Source: Lutibacter litoralis | GTDB lineage: Bacteria; Bacteroidota; Bacteroidia; Flavobacteriales; Flavobacteriaceae | Reading direction: 5' to 3' | DNA length: 64,000 nucleotides | NCBI RefSeq assembly: GCF_014646675.1 | Contig: NZ_BMNS01000002.1 | Coordinates: forward strand, 124,001 to 188,000 | In this document: positions 1 through 8,400 of the stretch, piece by piece | How the letters are laid out: every line of letters starts with the position of its first letter | Numbering within the stretch: position 1 is the first letter of the stretch | Notes under the pieces: model-generated | Told to the model about the DNA's origin: nothing | What the model saw: the letters and a program-made list of their open reading frames with translations, nothing else | Database searches by the model: none | Made by a program: the position numbers and the translations under genes

Positions 1-3000
1 TGGTTCTCAACTTCCAAAGCTAATTTTAGTTTAGCTACATTCCCTTTAAAATATAGTAAACTTCTAATCTGTGGGTCTTCAATTTCAGCTTCTTCTATTT
101 TGTTTTCATTAAGAATTTCTTGATTTTCTGGCTGCAATAAGATTATGGTGGTTTGTTCTTCTAACAACTCTATATCAAAAATTCTTTTTACCTCTGCTTT
201 TAAGAATTGTAAATAATTTACTTCCAGCTCAAATCTATGCTCAAATAACAGATTCTCTATTTCTTTCGAGTTAATGATATCTTCATATTTCTCCTGAAAA
301 TTAATAAGATTCTTTTGCTTTTTTGGATTTGCATTTAATTCCTCCCATAAGCACGAATCAAAATATTTTTTGTTATCTCTAATTGTAGTCTCAAAATTGC
401 TTTTGTGATAATTGATTGCTCCATTAGATAATGGAGCAAAAACTTCAGTTAGCGGAATTTTAAAATGCTCAGTAATATCCTTTAAAAAATCAACACCTTC
501 AATAGAATCTAAATTTTCAAAATCGATATTGAGATACTTTTTTGAAACCTCAAAGCCTAAATCTGTAGCTATTTTGTTTGATAATTCAGTTGAATCACTC
601 AGATTCTCGGGAAAATCAACATCCCAAAATTGATATATCTTTCTCCAAAAATCAATTTCACTACTGGAAATTCCTAATAACTCTTGTGCTAATGAAAAAG
701 ATTCAATTAACGATTTTACATCTATTAAGTATTTGGAATCTCTTAAGCTTTTCCTATCCTTAAAAATGGCTCTATAATCATCTTTATGATCATTCACTTT
801 AAAAATCATACATAAAATTTCGGCAAAAGCCTCACAAACTGATGGAGTGTCTTTTAAGTTCTCTAATGTGCTATTTTGTTCAACACATAAATAATACCCT
901 TTATCATTTGGTTGGGGTAAAAATTCACCAGGTAGTAATTGTTTTTCTTCTCCATTTTCAATTTCATACATCAAAGATGAAACTATATTAATTTTATTAT
1001 ATTTTAAATCGTGTGCTTGTGATTTTTCTATAGAATTTTTTATTGAACTTAATCGATATGCTAATATAAAAGGTTTAGTTTTATTAAACCAAGCTTCAAA
1101 TTCCGAAAAAACGTTGCTTTGAACAATTGTTTCTTCTTTAATTTTCAGTTGAACATCTTTAAATGTTTTGACTCCAAAATATTTAGAAATTTGACTTTCA
1201 CCAGCTCTTTTTGGAAAATCAAACATCCAAAATTCTTCAGAAATTTTAGACGGTAATGTAGAATTATCACTGTAATAAACCTTATTTATATTTTTATATT
1301 CTTTTATATTTTTATTTTTTGCTAATAACTTATATTCTTTATCAATCATACTAAAATCAACATCTTCCTTTGTTTTAAAATATTTAAAAGCCAAATTATA
1401 AACTTTTCGAGCATATTTTCCCTCTAGATCTGTTTCTGGCAAGTCTTTTATAATTTGAAAAACATCTTCAACGCCTAAATCATTAAACGTTAAACTAATT
1501 TGAAGTTGGTTTAATATTGTAATAATATCGCTTTCTAGTATACCTAGTTTTTTAAATACTCTATGTTCAAAATCAATAGCATCGTATCCAAGTTCTTTAG
1601 GGAATTCTGAATCAACAATAAATTGCTTATTAATTTTGTTGAGGTATAATTCTTTTATTTGATAATAAATATAGGATGGTTTGTAGTTTATAGGTGTAGT
1701 TTTTGTATTGTACTTATAACTGAAATTGTCATCATTTTCGAAATTTAATTGCCTTAGTAAATCGGGATCCTTTAGTATCCAAGCTATTAAAATCTCAATT
1801 GAAAATTGAGTATTTTCAACAAGACTGTTGAAATTTAAAATCTCAGTAACTTGATATTCTTTATGTGATTTATTTTCTGGCCAATGCGTATTGTTAAATA
1901 CAAATTTTGTGAATTGATTTTCTTCATATCTATCCAAATAATTCCTAACCTGATTCTTTCTAGTAATTCTATTGACGCCTAGCCAGATAAAAAAGTTTTC
2001 TAAATAACCAATACCATCCTCTTCTAAACCCCAAAAATCATTTCCGATTATATAATCGTTGTTAGAAAAGATACCTTCAAAAATTATTGAGGTAGATTTT
2101 CCAAATTCAAAATCTTCTCCTAAATATAAGTCTTTGGCATTGCAAATTTCAAGATCTTTTGAGAGCAATGGAATATTTAAATTTATACTATTTCTTCTGT
2201 CAGGATTTACCTTGTAGATAGAGAATAATGAATTAACCAAGCCTTCAATAATATTGGTTTGTTCATTTCCTTTAACTTCTTTAATTTGTTTTTCTGAAGT
2301 TGTTATAATATTTCTTATTACATCCGTAATATCGTTTGACCCAATATTAACTATTTGAGAAATTATCCTTTTTAAAGGTCGCGATTGATGTTCTTTTTCT
2401 ATGCGTTTAAGTTGTATTTCATTTTCCAATACAGCAGTTAATTCTTCATATAACTCTCCAGACATAAAAGAGATATCAACATATTTTGGAATATTATATT
2501 GTTCAATATCCTCCTTTGATAACATAAAAGCCTGTTCGTTTTCAGGTATAACTTTATCAAAATTATCAATCAGTAATGGTAATTTCACATCAGATTTGTG
2601 AATCTCGTTAAATTTTGAATCTGTTAAATGTTTTATTAATAAGGCTCTTTCATTTATATTGATATTAGCATCTAAAGCTTTTATAATTTCTAGCCAATAC
2701 TTGGCTGTGTACACTTTATAATAATGCCCCGAAATTTCATTACTTTCTAATGGCTTCATTAAATTTGGAAAGAACATTCCTACATTATTTCGAATTACCC
2801 AGTTAGAAAATTCATCTCCATAAAATACAGCATTCTCTAATATGCAATAACTTCCATCAACGCAAGGGAATATTTCCATCTCATTTTGCAGCGCTAAAAG
2901 TTTTTCGAAGAATGTATTCAATTTGGGATTGCTATTTGAATATAAGGGCTCTAGAAACTGAAATGCCTGCCAATCACTCTTTTCTTCATTTCTAATTTTA

Positions 3001-4028
3001 GTAAGTGCAATATTTCCAATTGTCTCTGCTATTTCTAGTAGTAGAAATTGATTTTCATCTCCTTTTAATAAATCATTTCTAGATTGATTTAACTCAAATG
3101 TTGCGTGAATTAAGTAAGGTAATTGAGTATTTACTTCCGTAGGGAAATACGTAAAGAATTTTGAATCCTCATCACTTAAATCATCTTGCCAAGCAATTTT
3201 ATATTGGTAAAATTTTTCATCATCATCGGGATAGGCTATTTCTCCTGAGTCTTCAATATGCCATTGTTTTTCATTAATTTCAATTTCAGTTTTATCTTCT
3301 TTAATAAAACTTCTTGTAATAAGCGTATCTAGATCACCCGCGCCAGAAATTTCAATTTGGTTGGTGTGGTTCAGAAATAATAAAATCCTTGGCGAAATTG
3401 TTTTTAATTGTTCTATAATTTCACCTTCAATTTCTTTGTCATAGGTTAATTCAATAATTGTATCCCATTCCTGATTTAAATTTCCATTCCTGTATTTTGG
3501 CAATGCCAATATAGCCATTGGAACTTCTCCTTTATTTAGGTATTTTTTATTTTCTTGGATTAGGTTAGTTCTTTCAAGATAATTAGGAATAAATTTTTCA
3601 AAATTTTCTTTTGCTAAATCAGGAGAGAAGGTTAATACAAACTCTTTTGTTTTTACATTAATTTCTGTAGTCCAGTTTAAAATAGAACGAAAACCAAGTC
3701 CTTTATTCCCTATAAACTCTTTTTTATTTTTTGGACTAAAATTAGCGAGTAATAGAGATTCTATTCCTTTTAAATCAAAAGGTTCTCCATTATTAGCAAC
3801 ACTTAACTTGTTATTTTCAGTATCAAGGAATATTCCAATTTCTGAAGTTTTGGCATCATCCGCATTTTGTAATAATTCTAATAATTGACGCCCCCTATAA
3901 TCGTCAGTTGTTTGTTTTTCTCCTCTAAAATCAGAAATGATTCTGCTGGGGTTTATCTTGTACGTTTCAATGTTCTTGTTTATAAGATCCGTAACTTCTT
4001 TTTCTAATGTCATTTCTTCTTCTAGCAT
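1..4028 (-). CDS. Sacsin/HSP90-type ATP-binding protein (partial, C-terminus outside window)
   Basis: The reading frame is open from an ATG at 4028 to the window edge, so about 1342 residues are visible and the C-terminus is missing. The N-terminus carries a GHKL/HSP90-type ATPase fold of the sacsin kind: the N-box ELLQNADDA at about residues 49-57, the G1-like VANNGEPF, and the G2 loop NKGLGFRSIL. After this comes roughly 1100 residues of mostly helical, charged sequence with no motif I recognise. Proteins of this type often end in a DUF3883-like domain, which cannot be checked here. It is the last visible gene of a right-to-left run that includes a helicase, a DNA methyltransferase and two HEPN proteins; it starts 35 bp after the second HEPN gene. 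Human sacsin combines the same ATPase type with a HEPN domain in one chain, so an ATPase-HEPN partnership is a reasonable inference. A defence role is inferred from context only. Confidence 0.8.
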   Translation of the reverse strand, partial: MLEEEMTLEKEVTDLINKNIETYKINPSRIISDFRGEKQTTDDYRGRQLLELLQNADDAKTSEIGIFLDTENNKLSVANNGEPFDLKGIESLLLANFSPKNKKEFIGNKGLGFRSILNWTTEINVKTKEFVLTFSPDLAKENFEKFIPNYLERTNLIQENKKYLNKGEVPMAILALPKYRNGNLNQEWDTIIELTYDKEIEGEIIEQLKTISPRILLFLNHTNQIEISGAGDLDTLITRSFIKEDKTEIEINEKQWHIEDSGEIAYPDDDEKFYQYKIAWQDDLSDEDSKFFTYFPTEVNTQLPYLIHATFELNQSRNDLLKGDENQFLLLEIAETIGNIALTKIRNEEKSDWQAFQFLEPLYSNSNPKLNTFFEKLLALQNEMEIFPCVDGSYCILENAVFYGDEFSNWVIRNNVGMFFPNLMKPLESNEISGHYYKVYTAKYWLEIIKALDANININERALLIKHLTDSKFNEIHKSDVKLPLLIDNFDKVIPENEQAFMLSKEDIEQYNIPKYVDISFMSGELYEELTAVLENEIQLKRIEKEHQSRPLKRIISQIVNIGSNDITDVIRNIITTSEKQIKEVKGNEQTNIIEGLVNSLFSIYKVNPDRRNSINLNIPLLSKDLEICNAKDLYLGEDFEFGKSTSIIFEGIFSNNDYIIGNDFWGLEEDGIGYLENFFIWLGVNRITRKNQVRNYLDRYEENQFTKFVFNNTHWPENKSHKEYQVTEILNFNSLVENTQFSIEILIAWILKDPDLLRQLNFENDDNFSYKYNTKTTPINYKPSYIYYQIKELYLNKINKQFIVDSEFPKELGYDAIDFEHRVFKKLGILESDIITILNQLQISLTFNDLGVEDVFQIIKDLPETDLEGKYARKVYNLAFKYFKTKEDVDFSMIDKEYKLLAKNKNIKEYKNINKVYYSDNSTLPSKISEEFWMFDFPKRAGESQISKYFGVKTFKDVQLKIKEETIVQSNVFSEFEAWFNKTKPFILAYRLSSIKNSIEKSQAHDLKYNKINIVSSLMYEIENGEEKQLLPGEFLPQPNDKGYYLCVEQNSTLENLKDTPSVCEAFAEILCMIFKVNDHKDDYRAIFKDRKSLRDSKYLIDVKSLIESFSLAQELLGISSSEIDFWRKIYQFWDVDFPENLSDSTELSNKIATDLGFEVSKKYLNIDFENLDSIEGVDFLKDITEHFKIPLTEVFAPLSNGAINYHKSNFETTIRDNKKYFDSCLWEELNANPKKQKNLINFQEKYEDIINSKEIENLLFEHRFELEVNYLQFLKAEVKRIFDIELLEEQTTIILLQPENQEILNENKIEEAEIEDPQIRSLLYFKGNVAKLKLALEVEN

Positions 4029-4063
4029 ATTTTCAATTTACTCTTAATTATTATCTCATTAAA

Positions 4064-4483
4064 TTATATTGTTACATTAATATATCCAGGTTCTTTATAA
4101 TTTTGAAGAATAAAAACCAAATGCTCAACAACCATTTCACCTCTAATTGCCAATTTTTTTAATTCTTCAATTCTTTGTTTCGGTGTGTATAAAAAATCAT
4201 CTTGATAATGGAATAATATATTACGCCTGTTCCACCAAGTTATAACTTCTTCATTTACAAATGGCGTTATTCTTTTATCCCAAGAATATCTATTGATGGC
4301 CCTACAAGTACTTATTATATCCTTATCTAAATAGCGATCGCTATTTGTTTGACCTCTTAACAACATTTTTAGTTTTGAGGCTATAAAACTTTCACAAAGA
4401 GCAATGGCTTCTACAAAAGATTCGGTCGCTATTGTTTCCTTAATTAAGTTTTGAGTATTGGGGTTGATGATGTAATTTTTCAT
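4064..4483 (-). CDS. HEPN-domain protein, possible RNase (139 aa)
   Basis: This small helical protein contains WWNRRNILFH at about residues 83-92, where RNILFH matches the R-X4-H catalytic signature of HEPN RNases. The stretch FVEAIALCESFIASKL near the N-terminus is closely matched in the next gene upstream (FYLEAITLCESLIADRL), so the two are paralogues. HEPN proteins with an intact R-X4-H motif are commonly metal-independent RNases in toxin-antitoxin, abortive infection and CRISPR-linked systems. No nucleotidyltransferase antitoxin of the usual MNT type is adjacent. The gene lies 7 bp downstream of its paralogue and 35 bp upstream of the sacsin-type ATPase, so all three are probably co-transcribed. 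Family assignment rests on motif and helical pattern, and activity is inferred. Confidence 0.7.
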   Translation of the reverse strand: MKNYIINPNTQNLIKETIATESFVEAIALCESFIASKLKMLLRGQTNSDRYLDKDIISTCRAINRYSWDKRITPFVNEEVITWWNRRNILFHYQDDFLYTPKQRIEELKKLAIRGEMVVEHLVFILQNYKEPGYINVTI

Positions 4484-4490
4484 TGTTTAT

Positions 4491-4964
4491 TTACCTTTTC
4501 AATTTATCTATAATTTTAAAAATCTCTTTTCTTAATTCTTCACCAGCCAATGCAATTCGTTTGCATTCTTCCATTTTATCTTCCCATTCTCGTGAATCTC
4601 CGTTTTCAATTTTAGCCATTGCGTGTAATACTTTATTCCTAGAATCACGCCATTTATCTAACGTTCCTGTTTTAAACTTAACCAAATCAATTAAAGATTT
4701 ATTAGTTTCGTGAATTCCAATACCTTCTTGCAATTTTCCTAATGTTTTAAAAGAGTATACATCACTATCGGTTAAATATTTCAACCTACTTTCAAGTCTG
4801 TCAGCTATAAGACTCTCGCATAATGTAATAGCTTCTAAATAAAAGCCTTTTTTAATTGATTCTGAAATTCTGCTAATTGCAGCTTTGTAGGTTGCATACC
4901 TTTGCATTCCAACACCATCTGTCGCATTAGCTGTCGCTCTTATTTTATTTGGCTTTTTACTCAT
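4491..4964 (-). CDS. HEPN-domain protein, possible RNase (157 aa)
   Basis: This is a paralogue of the neighbouring 139-residue protein. It shares the helix YLEAITLCESLIADRL at about residues 43-58 and carries WRDSRNKVLHAM at about residues 105-116, in which RNKVLH is an R-X4-H HEPN signature. A second conserved acidic/amphipathic helix follows (EWEDKMEECKRIALAGEE). It has about 20 extra residues at the N-terminus, basic and low in complexity. It is 7 bp upstream of the second HEPN gene and 11 bp downstream of the 122-residue gene, so it belongs to the same operon. Two slightly different HEPN proteins side by side suggest a heterodimer or two substrate specificities, since HEPN domains usually dimerise. 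That last point is inference. Confidence 0.72.
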   Translation of the reverse strand: MSKKPNKIRATANATDGVGMQRYATYKAAISRISESIKKGFYLEAITLCESLIADRLESRLKYLTDSDVYSFKTLGKLQEGIGIHETNKSLIDLVKFKTGTLDKWRDSRNKVLHAMAKIENGDSREWEDKMEECKRIALAGEELRKEIFKIIDKLKR

Positions 4965-4975
4965 ATCAATCTCAA

Positions 4976-5344
4976 TTATTCTTCCTCTTGATTCGTGTTT
5001 AATTCCTCAAACCTCTCTAAATCGTCTTTTAGGAATACTTCAAGTTTACTTTTTATATGTGAGAAGAGATTGGGAGCATCATTAAGTTTATATTTAGGTT
5101 TAGGACCTCGGTATCTATTTCCGTAAAATTGGCAAGTAATTCTCTTTCCATCATCTAAAATTTCAAAACTATCTTTATTTATATATTTAGTGTCAGAAAT
5201 TATTATTTCATCTATTGTGACTTTAATTTTTTCAACAAACTTAAATTTGTTTTCAAAATCAATAAAAAGCTTTACTAAATCTTTCAGATGCTCAGGTTGT
5301 TTATAACTACCTCCATATTTAACTTCAAATATTTTTCTTTCCAT
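4976..5344 (-). CDS. Hypothetical protein (122 aa) in the helicase/methyltransferase/HEPN operon
   Basis: I do not recognise this protein. It is a soluble, lysine-rich polypeptide with an apparent beta-rich middle (KVTIDEIIISDTKYI, then SFEILDDGKRITCQFYG) followed by a helical, acidic C-terminus ending in QEEE. There is no signal peptide or membrane segment. It sits between the methyltransferase (88 bp upstream) and the first HEPN gene (11 bp downstream), in the same orientation. A role as antitoxin, adaptor or inhibitor for the HEPN pair is possible because of its size, charge and position, but nothing in the sequence proves it. The ATG at 5344 is the only suitable start near the preceding gene. 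Confidence 0.6.
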   Translation of the reverse strand: MERKIFEVKYGGSYKQPEHLKDLVKLFIDFENKFKFVEKIKVTIDEIIISDTKYINKDSFEILDDGKRITCQFYGNRYRGPKPKYKLNDAPNLFSHIKSKLEVFLKDDLERFEELNTNQEEE

Positions 5345-5380
5345 ATTTTTTTTAATTTATCTTATCAAAGCACTTTGTTC

Positions 5381-5416
5381 TCGATACATCCCAACTGAAA
5401 AAATTGGGACACTCGA
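5381..5416. repeat. Imperfect inverted repeat between methyltransferase and 122-aa gene
   Basis: TCGA (5381-5384) and TCCCAA (5389-5394) are mirrored by TTGGGA (5404-5409) and TCGA (5413-5416), giving an interrupted stem of about ten pairs around an A-rich loop. It fills much of the 88-bp gap inside an otherwise tight operon. It has no T-run on the minus strand and so is not a convincing terminator. It could be an mRNA processing or stability element, or a copy of a dispersed extragenic repeat. Confidence 0.4.
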
Positions 5417-5432
5417 ACTGACTGGTTTTGGT

Positions 5433-8400
5433 TTATTCTTTTTCCTTAAACACCTTCTCAAAATGTGCCCAAGCGGTTTTATAATCTTCTACACGGTCGC
5501 ATTTATCATAAGGAGCGTGGTAGGTTATTTGTTTGCCTTTGTATAGTTCACTTTTTTCTATGGTATGCAAGTACGTTTCTCCGGTTTTTAAATCTTTTAT
5601 GGTTTCCCAAACTGGGCGGTCTACACCAACTCCTGTTAACCCTTTAGAGCAGGTAAATACAATATTACCCGTAGTATCGTACCAAGTATCATCTTCATTC
5701 TGTTGCAATACTGGAAACTGGACATTGTAAATAAGTATTAACTCTTCTAAGGTTAAACCTAATGCCATTGCGGTAATAACATCTATCTCTACCAATGCTT
5801 GTCTGCGCTCAAACCAATTGCGTAAGGGTGTTTCCCATTGCCATTCTTGGGTTAAAGTACTAAAAGGCTTTAAGCGTGTATCTGGTTTGCTCCAAGTATC
5901 TTGTTTAAAGGCTTCTTGAAAATTACGTTCCCAAAAATCGATATAAGAATCATTTAAACAATTAAGCATCAAAACTCTTCCAAATAATTTTTTTATATAA
6001 TTTGAATTTATTCCAATTAAAAGCATTTTTATAGAACTTTCATAAAGATTCCCTCTTCCTAAAGTCTTTATATAGAAATCTAACACTAATGAAGAGCAAA
6101 GTGCCATGAGTTCAATCAATTTTGTTTCATTTTCTAATATAACAGAAATCACTCCACTGTTATGAGAAACTTTTGGAGCTAGAAGAGCTGGTTGAAGAGT
6201 ACGTTCGCCAGAAATAGATAGCATTTTACTAAAGGCTAGTTTAAATTCATTAATCCAATAAATAGACTTATCACCTTTTTTCCAAATAAATTTTTTAGAG
6301 AATTTATTGTTGTCCATTTTAGGCAGAAAAACAGTTCTCTGAACAAAATTTGAATCAATAGACATAAGATCTATGTTATCATAATCAGAATTCAACTTAC
6401 AATTTTCATAAGGGTTTTTATAAAGAGGATTACCAACAAAGAAATGCGGTCCACTAACAATGAGTTCATAATTGTCAATAATTGCCCATTTTGTTTCTCT
6501 TGTGATGTAACCAGCATTAATTGCGTCCGTTTCTCTCCAACCATCAGTTATGTAATATGAATGGTTTTCAAGTTTACCTTCAAATAAACTTAACTTTTTT
6601 AATACACTAACTATTTGAGAAGTGTGTATAGAAACTAATTTAACACTATCCCAGTCATTTGTATTTTCAAATGTTTTAGCAATTATTCTTAATTCTTCAT
6701 TTTTAAACCTAATGATGCGGTCTTTATGAGGATTTGTGTTCCAAATCATCTTGCCGTCTTGATTATCTTTTATTTTAAAACCTCCCGGTAATCCTTGTCC
6801 TTTATGTATAAAACATCCATCAATAGTTGATGGATGAAACAAATTATTAATTGAAATAAAATCAACTTCTCCTTTTGTGCCAGAATAAATTTGGATTCCA
6901 TAAATCGTTTCATGATGAACTTCAGCAAATAATACTAATTCATTTTTAAATTGAAAATGATATTTTAATCTTTGAAAGATTTCTTTTCTTAAAACACCTC
7001 CTTTAGGATCATCAAATACACTTTCAGGATGCACTAAACCAATATATCCAATAGGTGAAATTATAAGAAAAGTGTTCTCAAGTATTCCTTTGTATAAATT
7101 TGAAGCTTGTGATTGCCCTTTTTTCAAAGGATAATTTTGATGTGAATTCATAAAGCCAGCTGATGATTCTGCTTCAATATATTCGTCAAAATAATTGTTT
7201 TTTTGAAGTGGAAATTCTAAAAATGATTTTTGTAATTTTCTAACTTCAGAAGCTGAAACCTTACGAATTTCCAACTCAGGATATACTTCACTCATCAAGC
7301 TTTTTTCTTCAAATTGAAGTTTTAACCAAGGAGGATTCCCTACAGCCACATCAAAACCACCACGTTCTTTAAACACTTCAATAAACTCTAATTGGTTATG
7401 AAAAAATTTGTATTGATTTGCTAGTTTGTTAACTATTTCACTACGCTTGTTTTTAAATAACGAATCTGGGTTTGCTTGTAGCGCTTCTCCAAGTTTTTTA
7501 AGGGTAAGTGATTTGTCTTTTCTATAATTTTTTAAGTTTAATTGTTGGCTTGGTTCTTCAAATAAACTTACTTGTTCTGCTGCTGGTTCAAAACCTGTTT
7601 TTTCTATTTTCTCTTCTTTTTCAAACAGATTGAGGTCTATGTTTATAATTTTTTCTAAATCATCGTACCATTGTTGGCGTGTTGGTAGTTCAACCGCTTC
7701 GCGCATATCCCAAAACCATAAGCTACACCAGTAGTCCATTATTAGTTTTAGTTTGTAATAGGGTGCGTTGGTGTTGTTACGTTGTGCTGCTAATTGTTCT
7801 TTTTCGTCGTAACTACGCAAGCCTAATTGCCCTTGTTCCTCATCTTCATAAGCGCCAAAAAAGTTTCCTTTAAGCTTAGTTTGTGCATTTATAGAAGCTT
7901 GGAACTTATAATGCTCGTCTAATAATACATCAATGGCTTTCGATATTTTTTGTAGTCTGCTGTATTCACCCCCTGTAATTGGCATACAAAAATCGCTTCG
8001 CCAAGTGCTTACTCGTTTTGCTTCATCGTCAAACTCATTTTTTAACAATTTGATGCTTGCCGAGGGCACCATATTTTTATCAGGTAACAAGAAGTGATAG
8101 ATTTCATCTTCTTTTCGCTGAAGGTCATCATTTAATTTGAATTGTAAATGTTTAGGCGCTTTGTCCCACCATTCTTTTTTAATTGGCTTGTTGCGTTGTG
8201 CTGTGGTTCCTTTTTTAGGAAACTCGACTATTATGTCTTTCTTTTTATATGCTTTTAACCAAGCGCCTACTACGGCATTCCCAACACCTAAACGGTAGCC
8301 AAAAAACGGTGTTTCCATATCTTTATGGATTACGTTGAGCCATAAGGATAGTTTACCTAACTCAATGGCCGTTGGGTTTAAATCGACTCCATAGGCATTG

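Noticed and set aside
7300-7400. PD-(D/E)xK nuclease domain in the methyltransferase (type IIG enzyme)
   Set aside because: I found no convincing D-x(n)-E-x-K triad in the N-terminal region; the methylase motifs alone are supported.
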